Origin: Ochrobactrum sp. CM-21-5
Lineage (GTDB): Bacteria; Pseudomonadota; Alphaproteobacteria; Rhizobiales; Rhizobiaceae
NCBI RefSeq assembly: GCF_014253075.1
Contig: NZ_JACLZJ010000001.1
Coordinates: forward strand, 620,001 to 684,000
Direction: 5' to 3'
DNA: 64,000 bases
Part shown: one piece after another, positions 35,541 to 44,502 of the stretch
Layout of the letters: every line of letters starts with the position of its first letter
Position numbering within the stretch: the stretch's first letter is position 1
Program-made: the position numbers and the translations under genes
Notes under the pieces: model-generated
Databases searched by the model: none
What the model saw: only the letters and a program-made list of their open reading frames with translations
What the model was told of the DNA's origin: nothing

Positions 35541-36443
35541 TTGCCGCAAAATCATTCAGCCGGGGAGCGTTTTGGCCTCTCCGCGGCGCTGACCACGCCA
35601 TTCGACAAAAATGGTCATATCGATGCCAGTCGCGCGCTTGCTCACGCCCGTGCCCGCCTCGGCAGCGGTTGTTCCAGTGTCACGTTGTTCGGCACGACGG
35701 GCGAAGGGGCCTCGATTGCCGATGCCGAGCGCGGCGCGCTGATCGATGCATTTACGGCGGGCGGCATTCCGGCCTCCAGCATCGTGGTCGGCGTGATGGA
35801 GAATTCCATTGCAGATGCCTGCCGTCAGGCCGGCGATGCGCTGCGCCGCGGCTGCAAGGCGATCTTGCTGGCTCCGCCCTCTTATTTCAAGAATCTCTCC
35901 GATGAGGGGCTTTTCGACTGGTTCTCGGCGGTTTTCAACAGCCTTGGTTCAGATGCGCGGGGCATTATCCTCTACAACATCCCGTCCGTCACTGCGGTTG
36001 AGCTTTCGGTTGATCTCATCGGACGTCTGCGATCGGCTTTCGGATCGGTCATCGCTGGCGTGAAGGATTCTTCAGGCAACTGGACCTATACGGAAAAACT
36101 GCTTGCCGCACACAAGGATATGGCGATCCTGATCGGCGACGAGCGCGATCTTGCGGCCGGTGTTCGCCTTGGCGGACAGGGTGCCATTTCGGGCATGGCC
36201 AACCTATTCCCGGAGCGTCTGCTGCACATGATCGATGACGGTCAGGAGGACCCCGATCTGGTCGACGCGGTTCGGCAGCTGTTGAATTATCCGGTGACAC
36301 CGGCGGTTAAGGCCATGGTGGCACGGCATACGGGCGACATGGAATGGCGTCGCGTGCGTGCGCCTCTGGTGGCGCTGAGTGATGCGGATTTCGACGTAAT
36401 TGGCCGTGTTTTCGATCGGTTGCATATGGCAAAAGCGGCATGA
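35541..36443 (+). CDS. DapA-superfamily lyase/aldolase (sugar-acid type)
   Basis: A 300-residue TIM-barrel protein of the DHDPS/NAL superfamily. The keto-acid loop GTTGEGAS is near residues 42-49, the catalytic Tyr is in IILYNIPSV near 138 and the Schiff-base Lys is in VIAGVKDSSG near 166. The TTG start at 35541 is preferred for its GGGAGGAG ribosome site 5 bases upstream; an in-frame ATG at 35502 lies inside a palindrome with no such site. With the AKR, PfkB kinase and sugar importer nearby, a 2-keto-3-deoxy-sugar-acid or sialic-acid-like aldolase is more likely than lysine synthesis. Confidence 0.87.
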   Translation: MPQNHSAGERFGLSAALTTPFDKNGHIDASRALAHARARLGSGCSSVTLFGTTGEGASIADAERGALIDAFTAGGIPASSIVVGVMENSIADACRQAGDALRRGCKAILLAPPSYFKNLSDEGLFDWFSAVFNSLGSDARGIILYNIPSVTAVELSVDLIGRLRSAFGSVIAGVKDSSGNWTYTEKLLAAHKDMAILIGDERDLAAGVRLGGQGAISGMANLFPERLLHMIDDGQEDPDLVDAVRQLLNYPVTPAVKAMVARHTGDMEWRRVRAPLVALSDADFDVIGRVFDRLHMAKAA

Positions 36444-36481
36444 ACGCGGCATAAGCCTTATTGAGGGAAAAGGGAAAAGCT

Positions 36482-37144
36482 TTGGCGGAAGATCAGAACG
36501 AACCGGTGAAATTGCGGGACAAGGCTTACCAGAGCTTTACCCAGCATTTGCTGGCACGCGACTTCTATCCAGGGCAGTTCGTTTCGCAGCGTCAACTCGT
36601 TACAATGACGGGCTTGCCGCTGGGTGCGATCCGCGAGCTCATCCCCCGTCTGGAAGCTGAAGGGCTTATCAAGACCGTACCGCAGCGCGGACTTCAGATC
36701 GCCCATATCGATCTCAATCTCATACGCGAGGCTTTCCAGTTCCGCCTTTTTATCGAAAAGGAATCGGTTGCGATTTTCTGCCAGTCGGCCTCCGATGAGC
36801 TGTTGCAGTCGCTGCGTGCCGAACATGAGGAAACACTTAAGCGCGCCATGACCGAAGGCGAGACGCCGGAGCTGGAAGAAAAGGCGCAGACTATCGACTG
36901 GAGTCTGCACGACACCATCGTCGGCTCGCTCGACAACGAGATCATCTGGCGCGCCTACCAGACGAATACGATCAAGATGCGCTTGATCAATCAGGAGCGC
37001 TTCCGCATCACCAGGCGCGTCATTCCGGTCATGCGGGAGCATCTTGCTGTACTGACGGCAATCGAAACACGTGATCCGCAGACAGCCATGGATGCCATCG
37101 CCGTTCACATCAACAATGCACGGACGCTGGCTTTGCAGATTTAA
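36482..37144 (+). CDS. GntR-family regulator, FCD subfamily
   Basis: A 220-residue protein with an N-terminal wHTH (LRDKAYQSFTQHLLARDFYPGQFVSQRQLVTMTGLPLGAIRELIPRLEAEGL, about residues 10-62, read in segments) and a C-terminal FCD domain with WSLHDTIVGSLDNEIIWRAY near 138-158. The TTG at 36482 follows AAGGGAA; another TTG at 36461 is possible. It lies between the lyase gene and the ABC receptor gene on the same strand, so it probably regulates this operon through the palindrome at 35487-35502. Confidence 0.85.
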   Translation: MAEDQNEPVKLRDKAYQSFTQHLLARDFYPGQFVSQRQLVTMTGLPLGAIRELIPRLEAEGLIKTVPQRGLQIAHIDLNLIREAFQFRLFIEKESVAIFCQSASDELLQSLRAEHEETLKRAMTEGETPELEEKAQTIDWSLHDTIVGSLDNEIIWRAYQTNTIKMRLINQERFRITRRVIPVMREHLAVLTAIETRDPQTAMDAIAVHINNARTLALQI

Positions 37145-37203
37145 AGACCGATGCGCGGCAGGAGGAGCTGGCGTTCATCAAGAACCATAGGGGAGGAGCA
37201 GAA

Positions 37204-38538
37204 ATGAAACTATTTCATCCGACGCGCCGCCAGTTTCTGGCGGGATCGGCGGCGATAGCCGCATCGAGCATGACAGGCATCAGTCCGTCTTTCGCGCAAT
37301 CGTCCGTCGACTGGAAGAAATATGCCGGTACGACGCTTGAGGTGAACCTTATCAAGAGTCCGCGCGGCGAAATCCTTCAGAAATATCAGAAGGAATTCGA
37401 GGAGCTGACCGGCATCAAGGTCAATTCCGAGCAGATGCCGGAACAACAGCAGCGCCAGAAGGCAGTGATCGAGCTGACTTCGGGCAAGCCCAGCTTCGAC
37501 GTCATCCACATCAGCTATCACGTCCAGAAGCGCCAGTTTGAAAAGGGCGGCTGGCTTGCCGATCTCAATCCATTCCTGAAAGATCCGACGCTCACCGATG
37601 CCTCGCTGACTGAAAGTGATTTCGCAAGCGCCGGCCTGACTTTCGCCAAGGACGCCAATGGCCGTTTCGGTGCGCTGCCGTTCTCGGTCGACTACTGGAT
37701 CATCTATTGGAACAAGGAACTCTTCGGCGCCAAGGGCATCGAATATCCGAAGACCTTCGACGAATTGGTCACGGCAGCCGAAGCGCTGACCGATCCGTCC
37801 ACGAATACCTATGGTTTCGTGGCGCGCGGCATGAAAAATGCCAACGTGCCGGTCTGGACGAGCTTGATGCTGGGCTATGGCGAGCAGTCGGTCGATGGGG
37901 ATGGAAATCTGCTGACGGATTCGCCCGAAGCGATCGAAGCTGCAAAGCTCTATCAGCGCCTGATGACCAAAGCGGCACCTCCCGGCGTGTCGGGCTTTAA
38001 CTGGGCCGAATGCCAGTCGAGCTTCCTGCAGGGCAAGGTCGGCATGTGGCTCGATGGTATCGGCTTTGCGCCGCCGCTCGAAGATCCCAACAAGTCGCGT
38101 GTGGTTGGCAAGGTCGGTTATGGTGTGATGCCTGCCGGACCAACCGTTCAAGCCGCACCGACGACCGGCGACGGTATCGGCGTGACGGAAGCCTCCGCCA
38201 AGAAGGAAGCCGCCTATCTTTACTGCCAGTGGGCTATCTCCAAGGAAATGGGCGCGCGTTTGTTGCAGTCTGGTTCGGGCGTTCCATTCCGCAAATCGAT
38301 CATCGATGATGCGGATGTGCGCAAGGGCGTCACCATGCCGGAAGGCTGGGTGGAAGCCCTGTCGAAATCCGCGCCGATCAGCGAGCTTTGCCTGCCGGTC
38401 ATCGTGCCGGTCACCGAGTTCCGCGACATTATGGGCGTTGGCCTCACCAATCTTCTGAACGGTGCCGATCCGGCTGCGGAAATGAAGCGTGCGACGGAAG
38501 AATTCCGCCCGGTCCTCGCACGGAGCGAAGGAAAATGA
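37204..38538 (+). CDS. Sugar ABC transporter substrate-binding protein (family 1, Tat-like signal)
   Basis: A 444-residue receptor. The N-terminus TRRQFLAGSAAIAASSM is a twin-arginine signal, unlike the Sec signal of the other sugar receptor in this window. The mature protein shows FEELTGIKVNSEQMPEQQQRQK near residues 62-84 and PFSVDYWIIYWNKELF near 160, typical of family 1 binding proteins. It has GGAGGAG just upstream and begins the receptor-permease-permease-ATPase run. Confidence 0.92.
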   Translation: MKLFHPTRRQFLAGSAAIAASSMTGISPSFAQSSVDWKKYAGTTLEVNLIKSPRGEILQKYQKEFEELTGIKVNSEQMPEQQQRQKAVIELTSGKPSFDVIHISYHVQKRQFEKGGWLADLNPFLKDPTLTDASLTESDFASAGLTFAKDANGRFGALPFSVDYWIIYWNKELFGAKGIEYPKTFDELVTAAEALTDPSTNTYGFVARGMKNANVPVWTSLMLGYGEQSVDGDGNLLTDSPEAIEAAKLYQRLMTKAAPPGVSGFNWAECQSSFLQGKVGMWLDGIGFAPPLEDPNKSRVVGKVGYGVMPAGPTVQAAPTTGDGIGVTEASAKKEAAYLYCQWAISKEMGARLLQSGSGVPFRKSIIDDADVRKGVTMPEGWVEALSKSAPISELCLPVIVPVTEFRDIMGVGLTNLLNGADPAAEMKRATEEFRPVLARSEGK

Positions 38539-39461
38539 CGCCCACCGCCCTGACAGGAGCCGCCGAAACGGCAGCTTCCAAAGAAAAGTCCGGCAAAAGC
38601 CGCTTGCGGCCAAGCTATTGGCCTTTTGTCATCCCTGCCTTGGTCACTGTCGGGGCGGTGATTGTCTTCCCATGGCTGTTCACGCTCTGGATGAGCGCGA
38701 ACGAATGGCAGCTCGGCGGAAGCCAGCGTTTCGTTGGCTTCGCCAATTATCTGCGCCTTGCGGGCGATGCCCGTTTCTGGGAGTCTATGTGGCACACCAT
38801 TGTCTACACGGTGCTGTCCGTCGTGGCACCGATGGTACTCGGCACGATCGCGGCTCTGGTCTTCGACAGCAAGCTGCCAATGCGCGGGCTGTTGCGCGGT
38901 ATCTTCGTCATGCCGATGATGGCAACGCCGGTTGCGGTCGCGCTGGTCTGGACGATGATGTATCACCCGCAGCTCGGTGTGTTAAATTATCTCCTTTCGC
39001 TGGTCGGTATTCCGCCGCAGGAATGGATATTCAACCAGAACACGGTCATCCCGTCGTTGGTTGCCGTTGAAACCTGGCAGTGGACGCCGCTGGTCATGCT
39101 CATCGTGCTGGGTGGCCTTGCTTCCATGCCGCGCGATCCATTTGAAAGCGCGGAAATCGACGGCGCGAACGGCTGGCAGAAATTCCGCTACATCACGCTT
39201 CCGATGATCCTTCCTTTCATTATGGTGGCCGTCATTATTCGCTCGATCGATGCGCTGAAAAGCTTCGACATCATCTATGCGATGACGCAGGGTGGCCCCG
39301 GCACGGCGTCGGAAACCATCAATATCTATCTCTATAACGTGGCATTTTCCTATTACGACATTGGCTATGCATCGGCGATTGCCGTGGTGTTCTTCATTGT
39401 CATTATCGCCATGTCGCTTGTTCTTCTGGCGCTCCGCCAGCGGACCAAGTGGAACGCTTGA
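38535..39461 (+). CDS. Sugar ABC transporter permease (MalF type)
   Basis: A 308-residue permease whose ATG overlaps the receptor stop (ATGA). It has six membrane segments and the EAA loop MPRDPFESAEIDGANGWQKFRYITLPMILPFIM near residues 197-230, followed by AMTQGGPGTASETI. The first 20 residues are a polar cytoplasmic tail. It pairs with the next gene. Confidence 0.94.
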   Translation: MTPTALTGAAETAASKEKSGKSRLRPSYWPFVIPALVTVGAVIVFPWLFTLWMSANEWQLGGSQRFVGFANYLRLAGDARFWESMWHTIVYTVLSVVAPMVLGTIAALVFDSKLPMRGLLRGIFVMPMMATPVAVALVWTMMYHPQLGVLNYLLSLVGIPPQEWIFNQNTVIPSLVAVETWQWTPLVMLIVLGGLASMPRDPFESAEIDGANGWQKFRYITLPMILPFIMVAVIIRSIDALKSFDIIYAMTQGGPGTASETINIYLYNVAFSYYDIGYASAIAVVFFIVIIAMSLVLLALRQRTKWNA

Positions 39462-39470
39462 GGACCAGCC

Positions 39471-40289
39471 ATGGCACGCAAGTCAATTCTTTCGAAGCTT
39501 GGCACGGCATTCATGGTTTTTATCATCGTGTCGCCTGCGATCTTCTTCTTTGTCTGGATGCTGTCGCTTTCGTTGAAATATGAAATCGACAATGGCGCCT
39601 ATCCGCCGATCCTGATTCCGGAGCGGTTCGCCTGGTCGAACTACACGCAGATATTCGAGGCAAACGATTTCCTGCTCTATTTCTGGAACAGCCTTCTGGT
39701 GACTGGCATGGCAACATTGCTGGCACTGCTGGTCGGGGTTCCGGCAGGTTACGGCATTGCGCGACTCAAGGCACATAAATCGGCAATCGTCATCATGATT
39801 GCACGCATGACGCCGGGCCTTTCCTACCTGATCCCGTTGTTTCTTCTGTTCCAGACGCTTGGCCTGCTTGGCACGCTTTGGCCGCAGATCATCATCCATC
39901 TGGTCGTCACCGTACCAATCGTGATCTGGATCATGATCGGCTATTTCGAGACCACGCCGATGGAACTGGAAGAAGCAGCCATTATCGATGGTGCATCCTC
40001 GTGGCAGGTGTTCATGAAGGTGGCGCTGCCCATCGCCAAACCGGGCATCGTCGTATCCTTCATCCTCGCGGTGATCTTCTCCTGGAACAATTTCGTCTTT
40101 GGCATCGTGCTCGCCAGCCGTGAAACGCGAACTCTGCCGGTCGCGGTCTACAACATGCTTTCCTTTGAACAGGTGAGCTGGGGTCCGCTTGCCGCAGCAG
40201 CGCTCGTAGTCACGCTGCCGGTCCTGTTGCTGACCGTTTTCGCACAGCGCCAGATCGTTGCGGGTCTGACCGCAGGCGCCGTCAAATAA
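39471..40289 (+). CDS. Sugar ABC transporter permease (MalG type)
   Basis: A 272-residue permease with six membrane segments. The EAA loop TPMELEEAAIIDGASSWQVFMKVALPIAKPGI is near residues 163-195, and QRQIVAGLTAGAVK is the typical MalG C-terminus. It begins 9 bases after the MalF-type gene and ends 15 bases before the ATPase gene. Confidence 0.94.
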   Translation: MARKSILSKLGTAFMVFIIVSPAIFFFVWMLSLSLKYEIDNGAYPPILIPERFAWSNYTQIFEANDFLLYFWNSLLVTGMATLLALLVGVPAGYGIARLKAHKSAIVIMIARMTPGLSYLIPLFLLFQTLGLLGTLWPQIIIHLVVTVPIVIWIMIGYFETTPMELEEAAIIDGASSWQVFMKVALPIAKPGIVVSFILAVIFSWNNFVFGIVLASRETRTLPVAVYNMLSFEQVSWGPLAAAALVVTLPVLLLTVFAQRQIVAGLTAGAVK

Positions 40290-40304
40290 GAGTTGAGGTT
40301 CAAG

Positions 40305-41363
40305 ATGGCATCTGTTTCCATCCGAAATGCAATCAAGAAATACGGCAATGTCGGCGTTCTGCATGGCGTGTCAGTGGATATTCAGGACGGCGAATTTGTC
40401 GTCCTGGTCGGTCCATCAGGCTGCGGTAAGTCCACGCTTCTGCGCATGATCGCAGGGCTTGAAGAAATCAGCGACGGCGAAATCGCCATTGGTCCGCGCG
40501 TGGTCAATGACCTGCGCGCCAAGGAACGCGATATTGCCATGGTGTTTCAGAATTATGCGCTCTATCCGCATATGACGGTGGCTGACAATATGGGCTTCGC
40601 GCTCATGTTGAAAAACGCACCGAAGGAAGAACGCGACAGCCGCGTCAATCGTGCAGCGGAAATCCTCGGCCTCAACAAGCTGCTCGACCGCTTTCCGCGT
40701 CAGCTTTCTGGTGGTCAGCGTCAGCGCGTAGCCATGGGCCGCGCCATTGTTCGCGATCCACAGGTGTTCCTGTTTGATGAGCCGCTGTCCAACCTCGACG
40801 CCAAGCTGCGCGTGCAGATGCGCGGCGAAATCAAGGGGCTGCATCAGCGTTTGAAGACCACGACGATCTATGTGACCCACGATCAGATTGAAGCCATGAC
40901 CATGGCCGATAAGATCGTCGTCATGCGTGATGGTCTGGTGGAGCAGATTGGTGCGCCGCTCGATCTTTATGACCGCCCGGCCAATATGTTCGTCGCAGGC
41001 TTCATCGGCTCGCCATCAATGAATTTCATCAACGGCAAAATCGACGAGGGTACTTTCCTCGCTGACGGCGGTTTCCGCATGCTGCTGCCCAAAGGGGATT
41101 ATGCAAGCCTTTCAGGCAAGGCCGTTTATGGCGTTCGCCCTGAACATATGAAGATTGCCGAGAACGGCGTGCCTGTCACGGTTGAAATCGTTGAGCCAAC
41201 TGGTTCGGAAATCATGGTGATGGGCAAGCTGGGCGATCAGCCGATCACCTGTCTGTTCCGCGAGCGTCTGACCGTTCGTCCGGGCGACGTGTTGACCATC
41301 GCAATCGATCCGGCAACCAGCCATGTATTTGAGCCGGAAAACGGCGCTCGTGTCAGCCTGTAA
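40305..41363 (+). CDS. Sugar ABC transporter ATP-binding protein (UgpC/MalK family)
   Basis: A 352-residue ATPase with Walker A GPSGCGKST near residue 38, Q-loop VFQNYALYPHM near 80, signature LSGGQRQR near 133 and Walker B FLFDEPLSNLDA near 153. A C-terminal regulatory domain includes YGVRPEHMKIAE near 277. The start at 40305 (MASVSIRN) has GAGGTT upstream. It closes the AKR/kinase/lyase-linked transporter operon and is followed by a strong terminator. Confidence 0.94.
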   Translation: MASVSIRNAIKKYGNVGVLHGVSVDIQDGEFVVLVGPSGCGKSTLLRMIAGLEEISDGEIAIGPRVVNDLRAKERDIAMVFQNYALYPHMTVADNMGFALMLKNAPKEERDSRVNRAAEILGLNKLLDRFPRQLSGGQRQRVAMGRAIVRDPQVFLFDEPLSNLDAKLRVQMRGEIKGLHQRLKTTTIYVTHDQIEAMTMADKIVVMRDGLVEQIGAPLDLYDRPANMFVAGFIGSPSMNFINGKIDEGTFLADGGFRMLLPKGDYASLSGKAVYGVRPEHMKIAENGVPVTVEIVEPTGSEIMVMGKLGDQPITCLFRERLTVRPGDVLTIAIDPATSHVFEPENGARVSL

Positions 41364-41381
41364 ATCGCTTGTTTGAAATGA

Positions 41382-41412
41382 AAAACGCCGGGTTTTGCCC
41401 GGCGTTTTGTTT
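41382..41412. terminator. Bidirectional rho-independent terminator
   Basis: AAAACGCCGGG (41382-41392), TTTTG loop and CCCGGCGTTTT (41398-41408) followed by GTTTT. It separates the convergent ABC ATPase (+) and preA (-) genes and can act in both directions. Confidence 0.93.
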
Positions 41413-41427
41413 TAGTGCGTTTCTGTT

Positions 41428-42738
41428 TTATTCGGCTGCTTCTTTCACAGCCATTGGATTGTTTGGATGGGTCGTCCAGTTGGCATACTGATCCGGGATC
41501 GGCGCATTGGTGCGTGGATCAAAGTCGCTAATCTGCTCCATGGTAATGCAGTCCTCGACCGGGCAGACGCTGACGCAGAGATTACAGCCAACGCATTCCT
41601 CGTCGATCACCTCAAAATGGCGCGCACCATCGACGATTGCTGTGATTGCCTGATGCGAAGTGTCTTCGCAGGCAATATGGCAGCGACCGCATTTGATGCA
41701 GAGGTCCTGATCAATGCGAGCCTTGGTGACATAGTTGAGGTTGAGGTACTGCCAGTCGCTGACCTGACCAACAGCCATGCCACGGAAATCGTCCAGCGTC
41801 TCATAGCCCTTGCTGTCCATCCAGTCGGACAGACCGTCGATCATTTCCTCAACGACTTTGAAGCCATAGGTCATGGCAGCAGTGCAAACCTGAACAGTGC
41901 CGCAACCAAGCGCGATAAACTCAGCCGCATCGCGCCATGTGGTGATGCCTCCAATGCCTGAAATCGGCAGTCCGTGCGTTTCCGGATCACGCGCAATTTC
42001 CGCCACCATGTTGAGCGCGATAGGCTTGACTGCCGGACCGCAATAGCCGCCGTGGCTACCGTGTCCATCAATGGATGGGACCGGAGACATATTGTCGAGA
42101 TCGACTGAAATGATCGAATTGATCGTGTTGATCAGTGATACGGCATCGGTGCCATTGGCTTTTGCGCCGCGTGCGGGCTTGCGAATATCGGTGATGTTCG
42201 GCGTCAGCTTGGTGATCACTGGCATGCGGCTATATTGCTTGCACCATTTGACGACCATGCCGACATATTCCGGCACCTGACCGACAGCCGCACCCATGCC
42301 ACGTTCGCTCATGCCATGAGGACAGCCGAAGTTCAGTTCGATTCCGTCAGCACCGGTTTCTTCCACGAGAGGCAGGATGGCTTTCCATGCTTCTTCTTCG
42401 CATGGCACCATGATTGAAGCGATCAATGCGCGGTCGGGCCAGCGCATTTTCACTTCCTTCATTTCGCGTAAGTTCACCTCGAGCGGGCGGTCAGTAATCA
42501 GCTCGATGTTGTTGAGGCCGAGCAAGCGCCGGTCGGCACCGTGGATCGCGCCATAACGTGGACCATTGACATTGACCACCGGTGGGCCTTCAGAACCCAG
42601 CGTTTTCCAGACTACGCCACCCCAGCCTGCCTTGAAGGCACGCTCGACATTATAGGCTTTGTCGGTCGGTGGAGCAGATGCCAGCCAGAACGGATTTGGA
42701 GATTTGATGCCGAGGAAGTTCGTTGACAGATCAGCCAT
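41428..42738 (-). CDS. preA: NAD-dependent dihydropyrimidine dehydrogenase subunit PreA
   Basis: A 436-residue protein. The N-terminal two-thirds is a dihydroorotate-dehydrogenase-like FMN barrel (PNPFWLASAPPTDKAYNVERAF near residues 14-36, ELNFGCPHGMSERGMG near 134 with the base-binding loop, GIGGITTWRDAAEF near 255). The C-terminus holds two 4Fe-4S clusters, CIKCGRCHIAC near 343 and CVGCNLCVSVCP near 377. With PreT it reduces uracil and thymine to the 5,6-dihydro compounds, the first step of the reductive pathway. It follows preT by 11 bases. Confidence 0.96.
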   Translation of the reverse strand: MADLSTNFLGIKSPNPFWLASAPPTDKAYNVERAFKAGWGGVVWKTLGSEGPPVVNVNGPRYGAIHGADRRLLGLNNIELITDRPLEVNLREMKEVKMRWPDRALIASIMVPCEEEAWKAILPLVEETGADGIELNFGCPHGMSERGMGAAVGQVPEYVGMVVKWCKQYSRMPVITKLTPNITDIRKPARGAKANGTDAVSLINTINSIISVDLDNMSPVPSIDGHGSHGGYCGPAVKPIALNMVAEIARDPETHGLPISGIGGITTWRDAAEFIALGCGTVQVCTAAMTYGFKVVEEMIDGLSDWMDSKGYETLDDFRGMAVGQVSDWQYLNLNYVTKARIDQDLCIKCGRCHIACEDTSHQAITAIVDGARHFEVIDEECVGCNLCVSVCPVEDCITMEQISDFDPRTNAPIPDQYANWTTHPNNPMAVKEAAE

Positions 42739-42749
42739 GATTAATCTCC

Positions 42750-44252
42750 TCAGCCCTGTTCGTGGCCCAAGTGGGCATTACGGTCATGCGACTCTGGCGT
42801 AGGCGCATGAAGAGCGCCGCCTGAAAGCACCGCATCGGCAAAGCCCTCGATTGCTTCCGGTTGCTTGGTAAGAGTTGCATGGATGGATTCAGCGGCAACT
42901 TTGCCATCTTCCACCGATGCAACGGTCAGATCCTGACCACCGGCAACGCAGTCGCCGCCCGCCCATATGCCTTCAACGGATGTACGGCGTTCCTCATCAA
43001 CACTAATGCGTCCTTTGGAAAGTTTGATGCCTGATCCAGCTACTGGTTCAGGTTCGAACTTCTGGCCGATTGCCTTGAAGACCTGATCGGCTTCAAGGAT
43101 TACGTATTCTCCGGTGCCGGAAAACTTGCCGTCTGTTGCGGTTGTATATTCCATGACGATTGCATTGACGGTGCCGTCTTCGTTGCGCTCCAGCGTATGC
43201 GGCTGCAGCCAATGCCGGATCACCACACCATGAATCTGTGCCAGTTCCTGTTCATAAGCGCTGGCGTTCATGTTTTCCTGACCGCGACGATAAACGATGG
43301 TCACGTTTTCAGCACCGAGCTTCTTGGTCTGGATGGCAACGTCCACTGCGGTCATGCCGCCGCCGATCACCACGATATTGCGACCAACGGGGAGGGACGA
43401 GAGGTCTTTTGCCTGACGCAGACTGGCAATGTAATCGACGGCGTCGATCACATTCGGCGCGTCCTCGCCAACAAGTCCCAGATCGTTGACGCCAGGCATG
43501 CCCATACCGAGGAACACGGCATCATATCCGGCCTTAAGTGCCTCGATAGTGATGTCCTGACCGAGTGTCTGGTTATATTCGATGTTGATTGCACCAATCT
43601 TCAGCACGAATTCCAGCTCACGCTGGGCGAAATTATTGACCGTTTTGTAAGCGGCAATACCATATTCATTGAGACCACCGCCTTTGGCGCGGGCTTCAAA
43701 AATCGTGACCTGATGGCCATGCATCGCAAGGCGATGAGCCGCTGAGATACCCGCCGGGCCTGCACCAACGATTGCGATATGTTTGCCGGTTTCCGGTGCG
43801 CGTTTGAACGGGTGGTTACCCGTTTCCATCAAAACATCGGTGGCATATCGCTGCAATTCACCGATCTTGACCGGCTTGCCTTCCGAGGTTTCGCGAACGC
43901 AAACTTCTTCGCAGAGCGTTTCTGTCGGGCAGACGCGGGCGCACATGCCGCCAAGAATGTTTTCTGAAAGAATTGTTTTCGCTGCACCTACCGGATTGCC
44001 AGCATTGATCTGGCGAATGAACAGCGGAATGTCGATGCTTGTGGGACAAGCATTCATGCACGGCGCATCATAACAGAAATAGCAGCGGTCAGATTCAACT
44101 ATGGCTTCATGTTTTGTAAGCGGCGCATGCAGATCGTCGAAGACATGCGCATAATCGGCCTTTTCAAGCCGCGCGCTGCGAATGTCTGGCCCAGGCTCCT
44201 GCCGAAACTCTGGATTGACCGCATCAATAGGTGAATTATCTGCTGATCGCAT
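42750..44252 (-). CDS. preT: NAD-dependent dihydropyrimidine dehydrogenase subunit PreT (GltD-like)
   Basis: A 500-residue flavoprotein. An N-terminal Fe-S region (CYFCYDAPCMNACPTSIDIP near residues 57-76, CARVCPTETLCEEVC near 103) is followed by FAD-binding GAGPAGISAAHRLAMHG near 162 and NADH-binding GGGMTAVDVAIQ near 298. The start at 44252 (MRSADNSP) has GGGAG about 10 bases upstream; in-frame starts at 44261 and 44285 are possible but place the ribosome site badly. It passes electrons from NADH to PreA. A RutR-like site lies 139 bases upstream. Confidence 0.94.
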   Translation of the reverse strand: MRSADNSPIDAVNPEFRQEPGPDIRSARLEKADYAHVFDDLHAPLTKHEAIVESDRCYFCYDAPCMNACPTSIDIPLFIRQINAGNPVGAAKTILSENILGGMCARVCPTETLCEEVCVRETSEGKPVKIGELQRYATDVLMETGNHPFKRAPETGKHIAIVGAGPAGISAAHRLAMHGHQVTIFEARAKGGGLNEYGIAAYKTVNNFAQRELEFVLKIGAINIEYNQTLGQDITIEALKAGYDAVFLGMGMPGVNDLGLVGEDAPNVIDAVDYIASLRQAKDLSSLPVGRNIVVIGGGMTAVDVAIQTKKLGAENVTIVYRRGQENMNASAYEQELAQIHGVVIRHWLQPHTLERNEDGTVNAIVMEYTTATDGKFSGTGEYVILEADQVFKAIGQKFEPEPVAGSGIKLSKGRISVDEERRTSVEGIWAGGDCVAGGQDLTVASVEDGKVAAESIHATLTKQPEAIEGFADAVLSGGALHAPTPESHDRNAHLGHEQG

Positions 44253-44390
44253 GGATCGCATCTCCCATTTTTGCTGATGCAACAATGCGGGTTCCCTTTG
44301 CGCAATGTCGCCGTTTGCCAGGCCGCGATCTTTGGTGCCGCTTCTGCCTGTTATCGACAGGATGACAGATTTTCTCGGAAGGTCAAATTT

Positions 44391-44406
44391 TTTATCATCT
44401 GGTCAA
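44391..44406. promoter_or_regulatory. RutR-like operator upstream of preTA
   Basis: TTTATCATCTGGTCAA matches the RutR consensus TTGACCANNTGGTCAA at 12 of 14 defined positions, with one perfect half-site (TGGTCAA). A GGTCAAA sits just beside it at 44381-44387. It lies in the divergent gap between preT and the DMT exporter gene. Its link to the RutR-like gene 18 kb away is inferred from the shared motif and shared pathway. Confidence 0.6.
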
Positions 44407-44502
44407 TTTATGTTCGTTGAGGGTCAGAAATCCCGACAGGACCGCGCGTCAGCTACGACCTGTGAGGACAGCCGAAAAGTGCCGGATGCTTGAGATTTTT
44501 TG

